Shown: piece after piece, positions 1 to 8,492 of the stretch
Layout of the letters: every line of letters begins with the position of its first letter
How positions within the stretch are numbered: position 1 is the first letter of the stretch
Assembly: GCF_030271535.1 (NCBI RefSeq)
Contig: NZ_JASCXJ010000021.1
Coordinates: 35,274 to 99,273 of the forward strand
Length of the DNA stretch: 64,000 bases
Direction of reading: 5' to 3'
DNA from: Nocardiopsis sp. ATB16-24
Lineage (GTDB): Bacteria; Actinomycetota; Actinomycetes; Streptosporangiales; Streptosporangiaceae
The notes under the pieces: model-generated
The model's database searches: none
The model's input: only the letters and a program-made list of their open reading frames with translations
What the model was told of the DNA's origin: nothing
Made by a program: the position numbers and the translations under genes

Positions 1-452
1 ACGGTGAAGTTCGCGAACGGCAGGCCCGAGACGATCACGTCGTAGGAACGGTCGGTTCCCATGTCGTTGACGAGCTTGGCGTGTACGCGGACGCCGTCGC
101 GGACCCGGGACATGACGGGATCCGTCTCCAACAGGTCCTCGACATAGGCGGCGAACTCGGGGTTGGCCTCCACCAGGTCGGCGGTGTCCCCCGGGCGCAT
201 GGCGGCGGCGATCCCGCGACTGATGGCACCGGTGCCGGCGCCCGCCTCCAGAATGCGCAGCGGGCGTTCGGGTTCGGGCCGTCGGCGCACGTACTCCGCC
301 ATCGCGTGCGCCAGCGCACCACTGCTGGGAACGATGGAGCCGGTGGCGTGGAAGGTACGCAGCGCCTGGCTGAAGAACAGTCGTGTGTCGCGTAGACGCT
401 CATCCAATCGCAGGGAGGAGAAGGGTCCGGAAGTGCTGTGTGTCTCGGACAT
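1..452 (-). CDS. Class I SAM-dependent methyltransferase, 3' end outside the window
   Basis: The reading frame starts with ATG at 452 and runs off the left edge without a stop, so only about 150 N-terminal residues are seen. Residues near 67-75 read LEAGAGTGA, the glycine-rich SAM-binding motif I, followed by an acidic residue in VEANPEF (motif II). The later stretch YDVIVSGLPFANF is a motif IV/post-I like segment. The pattern resembles the phospholipid N-methyltransferase / KsgA-like branch of Rossmann methyltransferases, but the substrate cannot be told from this part. It is divergent from the SDR gene at 623, sharing a 170-bp intergenic region. Confidence 0.75.
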   Translation of the reverse strand, partial: MSETHSTSGPFSSLRLDERLRDTRLFFSQALRTFHATGSIVPSSGALAHAMAEYVRRRPEPERPLRILEAGAGTGAISRGIAAAMRPGDTADLVEANPEFAAYVEDLLETDPVMSRVRDGVRVHAKLVNDMGTDRSYDVIVSGLPFANFT

Positions 453-582
453 ACCCGCACGCTAACGTCTTCGACCCCGAGGAAGGCAACGGCGGGGCCG
501 GTGCCGTGGAAGAACATCGCTCGGACGGGCTGTGAGAGATCCCTCCCCCGCGTGGGGAACCCCGGGCGCGGGCTCCGGAGGC

Positions 583-602
583 GGACGCGTCCGGACGCGT
601 CC
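583..602. promoter_or_regulatory. Tandem 10-bp palindromes upstream of a probably leaderless SDR gene
   Basis: The palindrome GGACGCGTCC occurs twice head to tail at 583-592 and 593-602. A -10-like TACCCT follows at about 611-616, only about 7 bases before the ATG at 623, and there is no spaced Shine-Dalgarno sequence. This suggests that the SDR transcript starts at or near its ATG and that the palindromes could bind a repressor. The binding protein is unknown. Confidence 0.35.
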
Positions 603-622
603 GGCCCCTCTACCCTTGGGGT

Positions 623-1456
623 ATGAGCAGACCTGCCAGTGCCCCCCAGGTCCCCGACCACCCCCGGACCGCGTTGGTCACGGGAGCCTCCAGCGGGATA
701 GGCGAGGAGTACGCCCGCAGGCTCGCCGAGCGCGGCTACTCCCTGGTCCTGGTGGCCCGGAGGAAGAAGGCGCTGGAAGCCCTCGCCGAGGAGCTCGGTC
801 TTCGTTACGGGGTCGGTGTGCGGACCCTGCCCGCCGACCTGGGCACCGAGGAGGGTCTGGGACAGGTGGTCGAGCGCCTGTCGGCCGACGGCGGTGGTGA
901 CGACGCTCCCATCGACCTGCTGGTCAACAACGCCGGGCGCGGTGAGGGCGGGCCCTTCACCGAACAGGACCCGGCCGAGATCGACGCCATGCTCGACCTC
1001 AACGTGCGCGCCGTCCTCCGCCTGGCCCGCGCCGTACTTCCCGTGCAGATCGCACGGAGGAGGGAGGGGCGGACCGAGGCCAGGCTGGGTGTCATCAACG
1101 TCTCCTCCATGGCCGGCGAGGTGGCCGCCAATCCCGGCGGGTCGGTGTACGGGGCGGGCAAGAAGTTCGTCAGTCTGTGGAGTGAGAGCGTGGCCGCGGA
1201 GGTCTCCCGGGACGACGTGCACGTGACCGTGGTCCTCCCGGGTTTCGTGCGTACCGAGATGACCAGGAGGGTGCAGGACAGCGGTATGCCCGCGTTCGCC
1301 TTCGTGCCCAAGGAACGGGTCGTGCGCGAGTCCCTCGCGGCCTGGGCGGCCGGACGCGCCAGTGTCGTTCCCGGGGCCCAGTACAAGGCGGCTTCGGGCA
1401 TCCTGCGCTTCCTTCCCCGACCGATCGTTCGCGCCGCCGCGCGCAGGTTCCACTGA
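623..1456 (+). CDS. Short-chain dehydrogenase/reductase (SDR)
   Basis: A 277-residue classical SDR, predicted to be a soluble NAD(P)H-dependent oxidoreductase. The nucleotide-binding motif TGASSGIG is at about residues 20-27, NNAG is near 107-110, and the catalytic Ser plus Tyr-x-x-x-Lys is seen in NVSSMAG followed by SVYGAGKKF. Positively charged residues after beta-strand 2 (VARRKK) favour NADPH. The substrate is unknown; the sequence is like the many actinomycete 'SDR family NAD(P)-dependent oxidoreductase' proteins. It stands alone between a divergent methyltransferase and hisE. The ATG at 623 is chosen because the SDR fold begins directly after it; the transcript may be leaderless. Confidence 0.85.
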   Translation: MSRPASAPQVPDHPRTALVTGASSGIGEEYARRLAERGYSLVLVARRKKALEALAEELGLRYGVGVRTLPADLGTEEGLGQVVERLSADGGGDDAPIDLLVNNAGRGEGGPFTEQDPAEIDAMLDLNVRAVLRLARAVLPVQIARRREGRTEARLGVINVSSMAGEVAANPGGSVYGAGKKFVSLWSESVAAEVSRDDVHVTVVLPGFVRTEMTRRVQDSGMPAFAFVPKERVVRESLAAWAAGRASVVPGAQYKAASGILRFLPRPIVRAAARRFH

Positions 1457-1579
1457 GGGGTCCCGTCGCGGTGTGGCGTAGGACGCCGACCACATGGTGA
1501 GACATCTTCCCCTCGGTACGGCATCAGGGCGCGGGACCGCCTACGCTGGTAGCGCATCTGTCGGTCGAGGAAAGACGCC

Positions 1580-1843
1580 ATGAAGACCTTCGAAGAGCTG
1601 TTCGCCGAGCTGTCCGAGAAGGCGCGCTCCCGCCCCGAGGGGTCCGGGACCGTCGCCCAACTCGACGCCGGTGTCCATGCCATCGGCAAGAAGGTCGTCG
1701 AGGAGGCCGCCGAGGTCTGGATGGCCGCCGAGTACGAGTCGGACGAGCAGGCCGCCGAGGAGATCTCGCAACTCCTCTACCACCTCCAGGTCCTGATGCT
1801 GGCCCGTGGGCTGCGCCTTGAGGACGTCTACAAGCATCTGTAG
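1580..1843 (+). CDS. hisE: Phosphoribosyl-ATP pyrophosphatase
   Basis: An 87-residue HisE. It hydrolyses phosphoribosyl-ATP to phosphoribosyl-AMP in the second step of histidine synthesis. The family signature is clear: the acidic helix [15 protein letters not shown], then [14 protein letters not shown], then [12 protein letters not shown] at the C-terminus. Length fits the stand-alone actinobacterial form. A GAGGAAAG ribosome binding site lies just before the ATG. hisG follows after 73 bases on the same strand, so the two are probably cotranscribed, as is common in actinomycetes. A TACGCT -10-like element lies at about 1547. Confidence 0.95.
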   Translation: MKTFEELFAELSEKARSRPEGSGTVAQLDAGVHAIGKKVVEEAAEVWMAAEYESDEQAAEEISQLLYHLQVLMLARGLRLEDVYKHL

Positions 1844-1916
1844 GCCGGCGCGCACGCCTCGCGCGTTCCGGCCGTCGACGGACGTCCCCGTACACGCAGC
1901 CACAAGAAAGCCGAAC

Positions 1917-2771
1917 ATGCCCGACATGCTGAGAATCGCCGTGCCCAACAAGGGCCAACTCTCCGAACCGGCCGTGGAGATGTTGAGCGAGGCCGGTTAC
2001 CGGCAGCGCAAGAGCAGCCGCGACCTGGTCATGGTCGACCCCGACAACGACACCGAGTTCTTCTTCCTGCGGCCCAAGGACATCGCCGTCTACGTGGGCG
2101 AGGGCATCCTCCAGGCCGGGATCACCGGTCGCGACATGTTGCTGGACTCCGGCGCACCCGTGGACGAGGTGCTCGCGCTGGGCTTCGGCGGCTCCACCTT
2201 CCGTTTCGCCGCCCCCGGCGGCGCCGACATGAAGGTCTCCGACCTCAACGGCAAGCGGATCGCCACCTCCTTCGACGGCCTCCTGAGCTCCTACCTGGAG
2301 GAGCAGGGCATCGACGCCCGCGTGATCCACCTCGACGGCGCGGTCGAGAGTTCGGTCCAGCTCGGCGTCGCCGACGCCGTCGCCGACGTGGTCTCCACCG
2401 GCACCACCCTGCGACAGGCGGGCATGGAGACCTTCGGCGACCCGATCCTGGTCTCCGAGGCGGTCGTCATCCGGCCCCGCAACGCCCCGGACGACCCCCA
2501 GATCGACACGCTGCTGCGCCGTCTCCAGGGCGTCCTGGTCGCCCGCGACTACGTGATGATGGACTACGACGTGCACGCCGAGCACCTGGAGGACGCGGTC
2601 AAGCTCACGCCGGGGATGGAGGGGCCGACGGTCTCCCCGCTGCACCGGGAGGGCTGGGTCGCGGTCAGGTCGATGGTGCGACGCAAGGAGGCGCAGCGCA
2701 TCATGGACGACCTGTGGCAGCTGGGGGCCCGGGCCATCCTGGTCACCGACATCTACGCCTGCCGCCTGTGA
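1917..2771 (+). CDS. hisG: ATP phosphoribosyltransferase, long form
   Basis: A 284-residue HisG that joins ATP and PRPP in the first committed step of histidine synthesis and is the usual point of feedback control by histidine. The N-terminus reads [16 protein letters not shown], typical of the family. The PRPP-binding loop region [16 protein letters not shown] is at about 150-165. The C-terminal 80 residues form the ACT-like regulatory domain of the long (HisZ-independent) type, ending near [18 protein letters not shown] 1917 is chosen; ATG 1926 (MLRIAV) is an equal alternative, and upstream codons lack family similarity. It forms an operon with hisE and is followed by a strong hairpin. Confidence 0.95.
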   Translation: MPDMLRIAVPNKGQLSEPAVEMLSEAGYRQRKSSRDLVMVDPDNDTEFFFLRPKDIAVYVGEGILQAGITGRDMLLDSGAPVDEVLALGFGGSTFRFAAPGGADMKVSDLNGKRIATSFDGLLSSYLEEQGIDARVIHLDGAVESSVQLGVADAVADVVSTGTTLRQAGMETFGDPILVSEAVVIRPRNAPDDPQIDTLLRRLQGVLVARDYVMMDYDVHAEHLEDAVKLTPGMEGPTVSPLHREGWVAVRSMVRRKEAQRIMDDLWQLGARAILVTDIYACRL

Positions 2772-2775
2772 CACG

Positions 2776-2820
2776 GTGCCCGTGGCCTCCCGGTGGGACC
2801 TTCGGGGAGGTCACGGGCAC
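2776..2820. terminator. Strong hairpin after hisG
   Basis: Arms at 2776-2791 and 2804-2820 pair over about 16 bp, including GTGCCCGTG with CACGGGCAC and CCTCCC with GGGAGG, with one G-U pair. It starts 5 bases after the hisG stop and ends 9 bases before the next ATG. There is no U-run, but such hairpins are typical actinomycete terminators. Confidence 0.6.
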
Positions 2821-2829
2821 AATGTGGGC

Positions 2830-3558
2830 ATGAACCAGTCGACTCCGAACCCGCCTGTCACCGGTCCGAACGCTCCCGAGGGCGAGGCGGTGACGCTGGC
2901 CAGAGTGACGGGGGAGACCGGTGGGGACCTCGTGCTGCGCCGGGTGGGCGCGCACTACGAGATCTACTCCAACGGCGTGTTCCTCATGGACACCCGCGAC
3001 GGCACGTCCGAACGCGAGATGGTGCGCGCCGGTCTCGCCGCGCTCCCGGCGGGCCGCTCCCAGGCCCGGGTGCTCATCGGCGGACTGGGGGTGGGCTTCT
3101 CGGCGCGTGAGGCCCTGGACCACCCCCGGGTGACGTCGGTGGAGGTCGTGGAGCTCGAACCCCACGTGATCGCCTGGCACGACGGAGAACTCGGCGAGGT
3201 CGCCGAGCACGTGCACAGGGATGCGCGTTGTCGGGTGATCGAGGCCGACCTCGTGGAGTGGCTGGAGGACGCCGCCTCCGCCGCGTCACCCGCCCGCTAC
3301 GACGTGATCTGTCTGGACACCGACAACGGTCCCGCGTGGACGGTGACCGAGAACAACAGCCGTCTCTACGAGGCGTCGGGCCTGGACCGGCTCACCCGCC
3401 TGCTCAGGCCCGGCGGGGTGCTGGCCTTCTGGAGCGCCAACGCGGTACCCGCCTTCGACGCCTCACTGCGCCGGTGCTTCGCGTCGGTGGAGGTCATCGA
3501 GGTCCCCGTGGCCCGGGGTGTGCCCGACACCGTCTACCTGGCGCGCGAACCGCGCTGA
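2830..3558 (+). CDS. Spermidine-synthase-like methyltransferase-fold protein
   Basis: A 242-residue protein with the spermidine synthase / aminopropyltransferase fold: YEIYSNGVFLMDTRDGTSEREM (N-terminal strand region, split here by family convention), the SAM-type nucleotide motif VLIGGLGVGFSAR at about residue 80, an acidic residue in VEVVELEP, and DVICLDTDNGP in the active-site region. The canonical Asp pair of true spermidine synthases is only partly kept, so I call it 'like'; many actinomycete homologues are single genes without a polyamine operon. ATG 2830 is used because upstream in-frame codons lie inside the hisG terminator hairpin. The 3' end is convergent with the EF-hand gene, 18 bases away. 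Confidence 0.8.
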   Translation: MNQSTPNPPVTGPNAPEGEAVTLARVTGETGGDLVLRRVGAHYEIYSNGVFLMDTRDGTSEREMVRAGLAALPAGRSQARVLIGGLGVGFSAREALDHPRVTSVEVVELEPHVIAWHDGELGEVAEHVHRDARCRVIEADLVEWLEDAASAASPARYDVICLDTDNGPAWTVTENNSRLYEASGLDRLTRLLRPGGVLAFWSANAVPAFDASLRRCFASVEVIEVPVARGVPDTVYLAREPR

Positions 3559-3576
3559 CGGGTACCTCGTCGTGCC

Positions 3577-3795
3577 TCAGGCTCCCTGGTCGGACATGTA
3601 GGCCGTGAACTCCTCCAAGGTGATCAGCCCGTCGCCGTCCTGGTCCATGGCCTCGATCGCCTGCCTGGCCTGCTCCTGGGTGCAGGTGTCCCCGAGACGG
3701 TGCATCAGGTCGGCGTACTCCTGGGCGGAGATGCGTCCGTCGCTGTCGGCGTCGACGAACCCGAAGGTCGCCGCGTAGTCGGAATTCGAGGCCAT
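3577..3795 (-). CDS. Small two-EF-hand calcium-binding protein
   Basis: A 72-residue protein with two EF-hand loops: DADSDGRISAQE (about residues 15-26) and DQDGDGLITLEE (about 51-62). Both keep the Asp/Asn/Gly/Glu calcium ligands at positions 1, 3, 5, 6 and 12. It resembles the small calmodulin-like proteins of Streptomyces and related genera, which are proposed calcium buffers or sensors; the partner is unknown. It has no signal peptide or membrane segment, so it is cytoplasmic. It is convergent with the upstream gene and lies in front of the phosphate transport operon, with no evident link to it. Confidence 0.9.
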   Translation of the reverse strand: MASNSDYAATFGFVDADSDGRISAQEYADLMHRLGDTCTQEQARQAIEAMDQDGDGLITLEEFTAYMSDQGA

Positions 3796-3909
3796 GTGTC
3801 ACACTCCAGCTCGTGCGGTCGGCGATGGGGGCGGGGCCAGGCTATCGGGCCACGGCGTCGTGCAGAAGCGACGGGACGTCCGGGCGTCCCGACTCCTGCG
3901 GCCATCGCC

Positions 3910-4824
3910 CTACCGACCGCCCACCGACCCTCGTGAGCCGACCCACCGTGCGACCACGGTGAACAGCAACACCAGGACGAACAGGCACAGCGCGGCGCCC
4001 CAGGCGCGGTCGATGCCGGCCTCGAAGGGCTGCATGGCGCCCCGGTACAGCTGTGTGGGTACCGAGCCCTGGGGCTGCCCCTGGAAGGCGGTCACGAGCA
4101 GACCCGACCCGAACGCGGTCAGCAGCAGCGGCGCGGTCTCGCCGACGCCGCGTGCGACCGCCAGCATCGAACCGGTGGTCAGTCCGGGGGCGGCGGCGGG
4201 CAGCACCGTGAACATGATGGTCTGCCACCTGCGTGCGCCCAGACCGTAGCTGGCGTTGCGGATCTCGTCGGGGACCAGCCTCAGCATCTCCTCCGCGGAC
4301 CGGGTCACGATCGGCAGCATCATCACCGCGATCGCCACGGCGCCGACGAAGGTGCCAAAGCCCATGCCGCCCCAGCCGACCACCAGCAGGCCGTACACGA
4401 ACAGGCCGACGAAGATCGAGGGGATGCCGGTCATCACGTCGGTGAAGAAGCGGATCGCCGAGGTCAGGCGGTTGGGGCCGTACTCCACGACGTAGACGGC
4501 GGTGGCGATGCCGAACGGGATCGACATCAGGACCGCCAACGCCATGATGTACAGCGTGCCGAAGAACCCGGCCGCGTATCCGCCGCCCTCGCGTCGCGGT
4601 GGCGGTTCGGTCTGGGTGAAGAAGTCCAGGTCGATCACGCCGATGCCGCGTCGGGTGACCTCGAAGATGATGAGGACCAGCGGGATCATCGCCAGGACCA
4701 TGGCGGTGGTGAGGACGACCGTCGCGGCCCGGTCCTTGAACCTGCGCAGCCCCGCACCGGGCCGGCGCCGGCTCAGCGGGGTGTGCCGGGTGGAGGGGGG
4801 AGGTGTGGTGGTCGTGGTGCTCAT
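3910..4824 (-). CDS. pstA: Phosphate ABC transporter permease PstA
   Basis: A 304-residue inner-membrane permease of the high-affinity phosphate importer. It has about six membrane segments, starting near residue 36 (VVLTTAMVLAMIPLVLIIFE). The ATPase-coupling EAA-like loop is in EEMLRLVPDEIRNASYGLGA with the downstream glycine region. The ATG at 4824 overlaps the pstC stop in an ATGA (4821-4824), so translation is coupled. The N-terminal tail is rich in Thr and Pro. It is the last gene of pstS-pstC-pstA; its ATPase PstB is encoded separately upstream at 8493-9365. Confidence 0.95.
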   Translation of the reverse strand: MSTTTTTPPPSTRHTPLSRRRPGAGLRRFKDRAATVVLTTAMVLAMIPLVLIIFEVTRRGIGVIDLDFFTQTEPPPRREGGGYAAGFFGTLYIMALAVLMSIPFGIATAVYVVEYGPNRLTSAIRFFTDVMTGIPSIFVGLFVYGLLVVGWGGMGFGTFVGAVAIAVMMLPIVTRSAEEMLRLVPDEIRNASYGLGARRWQTIMFTVLPAAAPGLTTGSMLAVARGVGETAPLLLTAFGSGLLVTAFQGQPQGSVPTQLYRGAMQPFEAGIDRAWGAALCLFVLVLLFTVVARWVGSRGSVGGR

Positions 4825-5837
4825 ACGGCGGAGTCTCCCGTGGTCTGTCCCAGGCGCCAGACGATGACGCGGGCCAGGATGTTGACGATCATGGTGACCA
4901 GGAACAGGGCGACACCGATCGCCATCAGGGCGATGCGGCTCTCCGGCGAGGACTCGCCGAAGGTTGCGGCGATGTGCGAGGCCATGCTGCTCCCGGTGCC
5001 GAACAGGCTGGCGCCCCAGGACTGGGAGCCGCCGATCAACATCAGTACGGCGATGGTCTCGCCCAGGGCGCGGCCCAGCCCCAACATGGCGGCGGCCACG
5101 ATCCCGGAGAAGCTGGAGGGCAGGACCACCTTGGTGATGACCTCCCACCGGGTGGACCCCAGCGCGTAGCCGGCCATCTGTTGGTCGAGCGGCTGTACGG
5201 CGATCACTTCGCGGATGATCGCCGTCATGATCGGCAGGATCATGATGGCCAGCACGATTCCGGCGGGCAGGTAGCCCACACCGCGTACCGGGCCCTCGAA
5301 GAGGAAGAACCAGCCGAGGGCCCCTTCCAGAGCGTCGAAGAAGGGGCGCAGCACGTTCGGCAGGAACCAGTGCAGTCCCCACAGACCGAAGATGACGCTC
5401 GGCACCGCCGCGAGCAGTTCGACCGTGTAGGACAGCGGCTTGGCGATACGGCGCGGGGCCATGTGGGTCAGGTAGACGGAGACCATGATCGCCAGCGGCA
5501 GCGCGATGGCGATGGCGATGGCCGCGGTCACCAGGGTCCCGTAGATGAAGGGCCAGGCGCTGTAGGTGCCGGTGATCTCGGTGCGGGAGGTGCCGGGGTC
5601 CCAGGTGTCGCCGAAGAGGAACCCGAAGAAGCCCTCCTTGGCGAAGACCGGCCAGGCCTCGGTGGTGGTCCGAACGACCATCAGCGCCAGGATGACCAGC
5701 ACGATGGTGCCGCAGGCCGCGACGACCCACTTGAAGACCGGATCGGCGAGGCGCCCCCTGCCCGAACGCAGGGTCCCCCCGACCGAGTCCTGTGGGGCTT
5801 CGGGGTCCCTGGGGGCCTCACGGACCTCGGTGGACAT
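4821..5837 (-). CDS. pstC: Phosphate ABC transporter permease PstC
   Basis: A 338-residue permease partner of PstA. It has a cytoplasmic N-terminal tail of about 35 residues, then six membrane segments; the coupling loop appears as DQQMAGYALGSTRWEVITKVVLP and is followed by a conserved GLGRALGETIAVLMLIGG. The gene lies 149 bases after pstS, with a strong hairpin between, and overlaps pstA by 4 bases. The hairpin may lower permease expression relative to the binding protein, which is needed in excess; this is inference from its position. Confidence 0.95.
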   Translation of the reverse strand: MSTEVREAPRDPEAPQDSVGGTLRSGRGRLADPVFKWVVAACGTIVLVILALMVVRTTTEAWPVFAKEGFFGFLFGDTWDPGTSRTEITGTYSAWPFIYGTLVTAAIAIAIALPLAIMVSVYLTHMAPRRIAKPLSYTVELLAAVPSVIFGLWGLHWFLPNVLRPFFDALEGALGWFFLFEGPVRGVGYLPAGIVLAIMILPIMTAIIREVIAVQPLDQQMAGYALGSTRWEVITKVVLPSSFSGIVAAAMLGLGRALGETIAVLMLIGGSQSWGASLFGTGSSMASHIAATFGESSPESRIALMAIGVALFLVTMIVNILARVIVWRLGQTTGDSAV

Positions 5838-5902
5838 GTGCTTCTCCTCTGTGGCTTTCGTGGGGAGTGGAGAGCGGGCCGCACCGCCGGGGCGGTGGGT
5901 AC

Positions 5903-5930
5903 GGGGGCCGGGGAGGACCTCCCCGGCCCC
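5903..5930 (-). terminator. Near-perfect palindrome between pstS and pstC
   Basis: GGGGCCGGGGAGG at 5904-5916 pairs with CCTCCCCGGCCCC at 5918-5930. It sits in the pstS-pstC intergenic stretch inside an otherwise single operon, so it is more likely a partial terminator or mRNA-stability hairpin than a full stop. Confidence 0.5.
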
Positions 5931-5986
5931 GTCGAAGACGCCGGATGATGGCGGGTGTGCGCGGCGGAGTCCCTTGAGGACACCGC

Positions 5987-7114
5987 CTAGGAGTCGGCGC
6001 CCTCGTCGGCGCCGGAGTCTCCGGCGGCGTTCTCGGAGTTGGTCTTCTCCAGCTCGGCCACGACCCGGTCGGTCAGACCCTCGCCCAGCGGGGCGTAACC
6101 CAGCTCACCGGCCAGCTCTCGGGCGCCCTCGTCGGTCAGGGCCCAGGTCCAGAAGTCGATGATCGCGTCGGCACCGGCCTGCTCGTAACCGCAGGTGTAG
6201 GTGAAGATCCAGTTGGAACCGGCGATCGGGTAGCCCTCACCGCCGATGTCGTCGATGGCGAACTGGAAGTTCTCCGGGATGTCGGCCTCCTCGGAGGCCG
6301 CGATGGTGGCCTCCAGGGTCGGCGCGACCGGGTTGCCGTCCTCGTTGACCACCTTGGCGACGGACAGGCCCGCCTCTTGGGCGAAGGACTGGTTGACATA
6401 GCCCAGTCCGCCCGGGTTCTGGGTGATGCCCTGGGCGACACCGTCGTTCTGCTGGCCACCGACCAGGCCGTCGGCCCAGTCCAGTTCCTTGCCCTCGCCG
6501 TACTCACTGGCCCAGGAGTCGACCTCGGTGCTCAGGTAGTGCGAGAAGACGTAGGTGGTGCCGGAGCCGTCGGAACGGTGGACCGGGACGATCTCGTCGC
6601 CGGGCAGCTCCATGTCGGGGTTGAGCTCGGCGATGGCCGGGTCGTCGAAGGTGGTGATGTCACGGGAGTAGATGCCCGCGATGGTCTCGGCGTCCAGGAC
6701 GAGGCCGTCCAGGTCGGGGTTGTTGAAGGCGATGACGACCGCGCCGAAGACGACGGGGAACTGTACGGCCTCGCAGCCTCGGGCCTCGGACGCGGCCGCG
6801 AGGTCCTCGTCGCTCAGGGGCTCCTCGGAGGAGCCGAAGTCGACGGTCTGCTCAAGGAACTGCTCGACACCGGCACCGGAGCCGACGCTCTGGTAGTTGA
6901 TGCTGACGCCGGGCTGGACGTCGTTGGAGTAGGTGTAGATCCAGTCCTGGAAGAGGGGGTCGGGGAAGCTGGCGCCGGCGCCGGTCAAGGAGGCGCTGAG
7001 ATCGCCGCCGCCACCGTCGGAACCGTCACCGGTGTCGCCGCCTCCACCGCCGCACGCCGTCGCGAGCAGGGGGACGGCCGCCAGGACGGCGAGCTTGGAA
7101 CGCCCGTTGCGCAT
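5987..7114 (-). CDS. pstS: Phosphate-binding lipoprotein PstS
   Basis: A 375-residue extracellular phosphate-binding lipoprotein that feeds PstC/PstA. The signal peptide MRNGRSKLAVLAAVPLLATACGGG ends in the lipobox ATAC, with Cys at about residue 21. A Gly/Ser/Asp-rich linker follows, then the binding domain: GAGASFPDPLFQDW, the phosphate-binding SVGSGAG and FGSSEEPL, and HRSDGSGTTYVFSHYL. The C-terminus is acidic. It is the first gene of pstS-pstC-pstA, with a GAGGAG ribosome binding site. The upstream region carries a PHO-box-like stretch on the same strand (7212-7230), consistent with induction by phosphate starvation. Confidence 0.95.
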   Translation of the reverse strand: MRNGRSKLAVLAAVPLLATACGGGGGDTGDGSDGGGGDLSASLTGAGASFPDPLFQDWIYTYSNDVQPGVSINYQSVGSGAGVEQFLEQTVDFGSSEEPLSDEDLAAASEARGCEAVQFPVVFGAVVIAFNNPDLDGLVLDAETIAGIYSRDITTFDDPAIAELNPDMELPGDEIVPVHRSDGSGTTYVFSHYLSTEVDSWASEYGEGKELDWADGLVGGQQNDGVAQGITQNPGGLGYVNQSFAQEAGLSVAKVVNEDGNPVAPTLEATIAASEEADIPENFQFAIDDIGGEGYPIAGSNWIFTYTCGYEQAGADAIIDFWTWALTDEGARELAGELGYAPLGEGLTDRVVAELEKTNSENAAGDSGADEGADS

Positions 7115-7505
7115 GTCGTAGTTCTCCTCGTCGAATCACCACTGTCGGGGCTGACGTGAAACGACTCTAGGTGCGCCGAAAGACGTGGTGCCATCGAAAT
7201 GAAGTCCTGTCGGTAGAACTCAGGTGAATGTGGAGTTAATAGAGGTAACCGATTGATAACCATAGGGTGGTGCGGGGTTCCTGCTTTGCCATTGGGCATT
7301 TTTTGTCAACCGTGTTGGCCTGCGGCTATGACCTTTCTCACGGTGGATGTGAGCGGCCGTCCGGCAACCGATGTGACAAGTTCGATTGTTCCGTGGTTCA
7401 CTTTCTCGTTCATCGGAGTGGGGGTGACGGGAAAATGAAAAAAGGACCGGAGCAGGGTTCTTCACGGAGTGTGGAACGCGTTCCTCCGCGGTGTTCCCTT
7501 CGGGC
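7115..7505. other. Intergenic region upstream of pstS
   Basis: 391 bases without a credible gene, lower in G+C than its surroundings, lying between the response-regulator stop and pstS. It holds the pstS promoter on the minus strand and the candidate operator at 7212-7230. I saw no RNA gene. Confidence 0.5.
7212..7230 (-). promoter_or_regulatory. Possible PHO box for pstS
   Basis: On the minus strand it reads ATTCACCTGAGTTCTACC, two imperfect 11-base units like the Streptomyces PhoP direct repeat (consensus GTTCACC plus four bases). It lies about 100 bases before the pstS ATG. It is weaker than the pstB box at 9448-9469. Confidence 0.4.
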
Positions 7506-8303
7506 TCAGGAACCGTTCGTGGTGTCCAGGCGGTAACCGATCCCGCGAACCGTGTGGATGAATCTGGGTCGGGCCTCGGAGTCACCCAGCTTGTGCCGTA
7601 GCCGGCGGATGTGCACCGCGATCGTGTTGTTCACCGGAGGGAGCGGCTTGCGCCAGACCTCGGCCCACAGCTCTTCACGGCTGACCACCCTGCCGTTGTT
7701 CCTGAGCAGGAAGTCCATGATCCCGAACTCACGCAGGGCCAGGTCGACGGGAGCGCCGTTCACGAACAGGCGGTGTCCACGGGCGTCGAGCTCCAGCGGA
7801 CCCGATTTCAGCGAGGCCGGCCTCAAGGAGACCGGGACGGCGGTTCCGTCGTGGCCGCCGTCGACTCCGGGCAGGGAGCCGCGCAACAGCGCCGCCAGTT
7901 CGGGGATCCGGTAGGGGCGGCTGACGCAGGCGGTGGCTCCGGCCGCCAGCGCGCGCATCGCCCGCTGGGAGTCGCCGGGGCCCACCCCGATGAGGACGGG
8001 GATCTCCGTCGCCCGCCGGGTCACCCTCACCAGGGTCTCCAGATCCACCTCCGGCGGGGTCGCGCTGGTCACCAGCGTGTCCGGCCGCATCATTCCCACC
8101 CGCAGCAGGGCCTCCGCTCCGTCCACACAGACCGTGATGTCCACGTCGTGGCCGCTCAGCGACAACACCAGCTGGTGCGACTGCTCCGACTCGGGCTCCA
8201 CCAGCAGCACCCGCAGCGGCCCGTCGGGGCGTCCGGCGGACTCCACCGCCTCGTCCACGGTGGAGGAGGGGTCGATGGAGGCGGACGGAGTGAGCGCGGG
8301 CAT
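7506..8303 (-). CDS. Atypical winged-helix response regulator next to pst genes
   Basis: A 265-residue OmpR/PhoB-type protein when started at ATG 8303 (an upstream ATG at 8369 would add 22 residues). The receiver domain occupies about 30-142 and the winged-helix DNA-binding domain about 165-262, ending with the typical NNTIAVHIRRLRHKLGD and HTVRGIGYRLD. The receiver is degenerate: the acidic pocket reads VEPE, the phospho-acceptor Asp position is Ser80 (PDTLVTSATPP), and the conserved Lys is Arg129 (SRPYR). Normal phosphorylation is therefore unlikely. It lies between pstB and pstS on the same strand, so a role in phosphate control is likely but unproven. No sensor kinase gene is adjacent. 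Confidence 0.85.
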   Translation of the reverse strand: MPALTPSASIDPSSTVDEAVESAGRPDGPLRVLLVEPESEQSHQLVLSLSGHDVDITVCVDGAEALLRVGMMRPDTLVTSATPPEVDLETLVRVTRRATEIPVLIGVGPGDSQRAMRALAAGATACVSRPYRIPELAALLRGSLPGVDGGHDGTAVPVSLRPASLKSGPLELDARGHRLFVNGAPVDLALREFGIMDFLLRNNGRVVSREELWAEVWRKPLPPVNNTIAVHIRRLRHKLGDSEARPRFIHTVRGIGYRLDTTNGS

Positions 8304-8492
8304 GGGATGTCCACTTCGTCGAAGGAACGGGAAGGTTCTCCGGAACACGTTCGACCGGGGGGATCCCACTCGTCACACCGGCGACCTCTCCGGCCGGTTC
8401 ACCGGGCGTTTCCTTCGGGTTCTCCGAAAGGGACGAACCCTCGTCGCCCGAACGAAGCCCTGGTTGGACGGGCGGAACTCCACCGAACGGCC

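Noticed and set aside
7396..7414. Plus-strand GTTCAC...GTTCATC pair resembling another PHO box
   Set aside because: The spacing is 12 rather than 11 bases and it points toward the 3' end of the regulator gene, with no gene downstream on that strand.
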